Source: a virus. From it: 56,866 bases of DNA. Position numbers and translations under genes: made by a program. The notes beneath the pieces are model-generated. The model was not told the origin of the DNA, did no database searches, and was given only the letters and a program-made list of their open reading frames with translations. The stretch is from IMG/VR virus record IMGVR_UViG_3300009603_002872, positions 1 to 56,866 of that record; one strand, written 5' to 3'. Below are positions 55,143 to 56,866 of this stretch, piece by piece (within the stretch, counting starts at the first letter, position 1; each line of letters opens with the position of its first letter).

Positions 55143-55164
55143 TACCTAGGGTACCTAGGGTACC
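55143..55164. repeat. 9-bp palindromic tandem repeat (TACCTAGGG) in leader of 121-aa gene
   Basis: TACCTAGGG is repeated at 55143-55151 and 55152-55160, with a third partial TACC at 55161-55164. On the coding strand this reads GGTACC-CTA-GGTACC-CTA-GGTAC, then AA and the ATG. Each GGTACC is self-complementary, so the RNA can pair any two units with a 3-nt CTA loop, and the last unit contains the likely ribosome site. Translational control is possible. A dimeric protein operator is equally possible. Confidence 0.7.
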
Positions 55165-55165
55165 A

Positions 55166-55234
55166 TATATTGGATCTCTTGTAAAGCTTTAATATACTAT
55201 TAAATATAACTAATACTTAAATACATAAAGTAAA
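55166..55234 (-). promoter_or_regulatory. AT-rich segment, possible host-type promoter
   Basis: Between the two repeat blocks is a stretch of about 70 bp that is almost entirely A/T. On the coding strand it contains TTAAGT and, 18 bp later, TATATT, a weak match to a bacterial -35/-10 pair pointing at the 121-aa gene. AT-richness alone makes such matches likely, so this is a candidate only. No T4-type late octamer is present in it. Confidence 0.3.
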
Positions 55235-55274
55235 GGATCCAACACATTGGGATCCAATACATTGGGATCCAATC
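55235..55274. repeat. 15-bp tandem repeat with BamHI-type palindromes
   Basis: GGATCCAACACATTG (55235-55249) and GGATCCAATACATTG (55250-55264) are followed by a third partial copy GGATCCAATC from 55265. Copies 1 and 2 differ at one position. Each TTGGATCCAA core is or nearly is a palindrome, so the sites look like operators or iterons on a 15-bp period. They lie directly after the acidic-protein gene and upstream of the 121-aa gene. No terminator hairpin with a T-run is seen here. Confidence 0.75.
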
Positions 55275-55276
55275 TA

Positions 55277-55951
55277 TTAAGTCCTGGGAGCGTTTAAAGA
55301 AATATCCTCTTCGAAAGACTTCATATATAAACGTAAATTTTTAATTAAATATTTAGAGAAGGTTTTACGATCCCCTTCATCTGCTAAGAGTTCTGCTGAA
55401 GTTACTATTTTAGATTCTATTTTTTTAAACGTTTCATAGGCCATATTACGACCTGTCTCATCGAGACCAGAAATCCGGAAATCCTGCCTCTCCCTATCTT
55501 CATCTGATACAATCTCGTCTTCAATATCAAGGAGACCCTCATCATCAAGACCAAGCATCTTTAGGATTTCTTCATCTTCATCTTCGTCTTTGTATAGTTT
55601 GATCTTTAAGCCTTCATCTATGCCTTCGTGTCTAGCATGGTCAAGGCTTAACAGGTTTTGAACCGCTTTAACTAAATGCAGAGAAAAAGATTTCCTCTGT
55701 TCAACACTGGTACCAAGGTCCTTGTATCCGTCTTCAATAGACGGTATAATCTCTTTTAAGAGATCCTCTAAGACATTAATCGCCGTGGAGCGAGTAGGAA
55801 ATCTTCCCATCTCTACTTCTTTTAAAAGACCTCGTACAGTGGTTTTTATGTAGGCCTCTTTAATAGCTTCTTTCTCAAGATTGTCCATGACAACCTTAGA
55901 GATCTCCTCTCGTATGACTCTTTCCTGCAAAACTTTAAGCCTATCTACCAT
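55277..55951 (-). CDS. Acidic helical protein of unknown function
   Basis: I start at ATG 55951 (224 aa), two bases after the upstream stop; a TTG start four codons earlier is less likely. The protein is mostly helical. Residues about 120-160 form a strongly acidic stretch (YKDEDEDEE, then DIEDEIVSDEDRE), and the end is LRLYMKSFEEDISLN. No catalytic motif or membrane segment. It could be an assembly or scaffold-type protein, which is inference from composition. It is the last gene before the repeat-rich leader. Confidence 0.6.
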   Translation of the reverse strand: MVDRLKVLQERVIREEISKVVMDNLEKEAIKEAYIKTTVRGLLKEVEMGRFPTRSTAINVLEDLLKEIIPSIEDGYKDLGTSVEQRKSFSLHLVKAVQNLLSLDHARHEGIDEGLKIKLYKDEDEDEEILKMLGLDDEGLLDIEDEIVSDEDRERQDFRISGLDETGRNMAYETFKKIESKIVTSAELLADEGDRKTFSKYLIKNLRLYMKSFEEDISLNAPRT

Positions 55952-55952
55952 G

Positions 55953-56447
55953 TTAATTACCAAATTGAGATTCTTTACCCTTGTCTAATTCAAGAGCGAC
56001 ATTGCCGGTGGTTGCCTTCACAACTGCCTTCTTAGCTCCCGGGCGAGGCAAACCACCTGCCTGGGTTCCTACAACCTCGGAGGAGTCCCCTAAATCCACA
56101 TTATATGGGCCTCCAGCATCTTCAACGTCTTGGTCAGTCGTATGTGAAAATGGACCCGGAGTTCCTTGAACATCTCCCCCGGCCACAGAGGACGTTTCAA
56201 TCACGACCCCTTCTAACAGAATATCCCGCTCTTCAACGGCTTCATTAAGATTTCTTTCCATCTTACTAAGTTCGGTCTTCAAAGACTTAAGACGCTTTTT
56301 GATTGAATGGACTCTGTTTCTATCGCCATCCGTTCTAACTCTTAAATTTTCTAACAAGTCTTGAATTGTCCTGAAGTCATCCCTCCAAGATTCCTGAACT
56401 AAAAAGTCTCCCTTAATAAACTTCTTTGTTAATTTTTTATAATTCAT
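55953..56447 (-). CDS. Coiled-coil protein with disordered C-terminus
   Basis: A 164-aa protein with GGAG 7 nt before its ATG. Residues about 20-75 form a charged coiled coil (HSIKKRLKSLKTELSKMERN). The rest is Gly/Pro/Asp/Ser-rich and probably disordered. The upstream stop lies 12 bp away. No recognised family. A role as adaptor or assembly factor next to virion genes is possible but not shown. Confidence 0.6.
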   Translation of the reverse strand: MNYKKLTKKFIKGDFLVQESWRDDFRTIQDLLENLRVRTDGDRNRVHSIKKRLKSLKTELSKMERNLNEAVEERDILLEGVVIETSSVAGGDVQGTPGPFSHTTDQDVEDAGGPYNVDLGDSSEVVGTQAGGLPRPGAKKAVVKATTGNVALELDKGKESQFGN

Positions 56448-56459
56448 CTTTATCTCCGA

Positions 56460-56866
56460 TTATGTGGAGGCCACAAAAAATTCTATATCGCACGCGGCGG
56501 TATCTGCTAGTGCGGTTATGTTAACCAGGTCACCCAAGGCAAGAGTTAAACCTGCGCCGTCTATCGCGTCCATGGTGTCTACTACACCTCCAGAATTATC
56601 ACCCGGATAAATAAATGAGTGGCTAGCGTCTACCTTGATTGCAAATTCATCATTGTTTTCGTTCTTAAAAGTCAACGTGATATGGTTTGTATCATCAAGG
56701 TTAGTAATTCTAATGTATTTAACGCTACCTTCTAAAAATGTCCCACTTCCAACTGCGGTTCCGCTAAAAGCCAAAATCTCAACTTCCGTAATTGGAATAG
56801 TGACAATTCTTTTAGAGATTTCATTTATCCCAGAAAGGCTAACAGTAGCTTGGCTACCCCGTTGTC
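56460..56866 (-). CDS. Virion-like protein, C-terminal fragment (start beyond right edge)
   Basis: The frame is open from the right edge to a TAA at 56460, so this is a 3' gene end of at least 134 residues rather than a 104-residue gene with a TTG start. It reads from QRGSQATVSLSGINEIS through VEILAFSGTAVGSGTF and VKYIRITNLDDTNHITLTF to ALADTAACDIEFFVAS. It is beta-rich and Gly/Thr/Asp-rich, with no catalytic residues. A head decoration or tail-surface protein is plausible. N-terminus outside the window. Confidence 0.7.
   Translation of the reverse strand, partial: QRGSQATVSLSGINEISKRIVTIPITEVEILAFSGTAVGSGTFLEGSVKYIRITNLDDTNHITLTFKNENNDEFAIKVDASHSFIYPGDNSGGVVDTMDAIDGAGLTLALGDLVNITALADTAACDIEFFVAST

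Noticed and set aside
55235-55274. CRISPR array
   Set aside because: Only two and a half 15-bp copies directly abutting, with no spacers and no Cas1/Cas2.
56460-56774. Complete 104-aa gene at the right edge
   Set aside because: It would need a TTG start; the frame is open to the window edge, so it is a gene end.
1-56866. tRNA or other structured RNA genes
   Set aside because: All gaps are too short except 55140-55276, which shows no cloverleaf.

Overview
This 56.9 kb window looks like part of a large, AT-rich genome of a T4-like contractile-tailed phage, probably marine. I recognise a gp6/baseplate-J wedge protein, a gp25/GPW baseplate protein, a gp55-like late sigma factor and several very large virion proteins of the kind seen in marine T4-like phages. 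All 48 supported genes lie on the minus strand, so transcription runs from high to low coordinates. Genes are packed with 1-17 bp overlaps (TAATG, ATGA). I found no tRNA, CRISPR array, insertion sequence or integrase, and no gene-free stretch over 300 bases. The largest gap is 137 bp, at 55140-55276. Nothing in the sequence identifies the host.

Layout in transcription order. (1) 56866-52955: small proteins of unknown or accessory function, namely an open-ended virion-like fragment, a coiled-coil protein, an acidic protein, a short helix-turn-helix-like protein behind a repeat-rich leader, an HExxH metallopeptidase, a basic-tailed protein and a Cas4/RecB-type nuclease with four cysteines. (2) 52944-33258: a 22-gene, 19.7 kb carbohydrate cassette. 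It encodes about seven glycosyltransferases, about six methyltransferases (three FkbM-like), two UDP-sugar dehydrogenases, a GDP-mannose 3,5-epimerase-like enzyme, a second SDR epimerase, a NAD synthase, a 2-hydroxyacid dehydrogenase, a NeuB-like sialic acid synthase, a NeuA-like CMP-sugar synthetase and a GT42/GT29-like putative sialyltransferase. (3) 33261-31828: a 58-aa protein, an FmdB-type zinc ribbon, a one-pass membrane protein and the sigma factor. (4) 31798-1: tail/baseplate module with spike-like proteins, 1420- and 1108-aa proteins, gp25, gp6, a 645-aa protein, a 2859-aa LamG-containing protein and a series of fibre or appendage proteins.

The most interesting part is the cassette. 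It carries enzymes to make and activate several sugars (a nonulosonic acid as its CMP derivative, GDP-L-galactose-type and UDP-uronic-acid-type sugars) and enzymes to transfer and methylate them. I see no flippase, polymerase, undecaprenyl-phosphate sugar transferase or membrane segment in it. It is bounded by virion genes and shares their strand and tight packing. My inference is that it decorates a virion component or host surface glycan in the cytoplasm of the infected cell. The acceptor cannot be read from the sequence.

Starts were re-chosen where the longest open frame ran into the upstream gene; such choices are stated per entry. Functions come from motif recognition by eye, not from searches.
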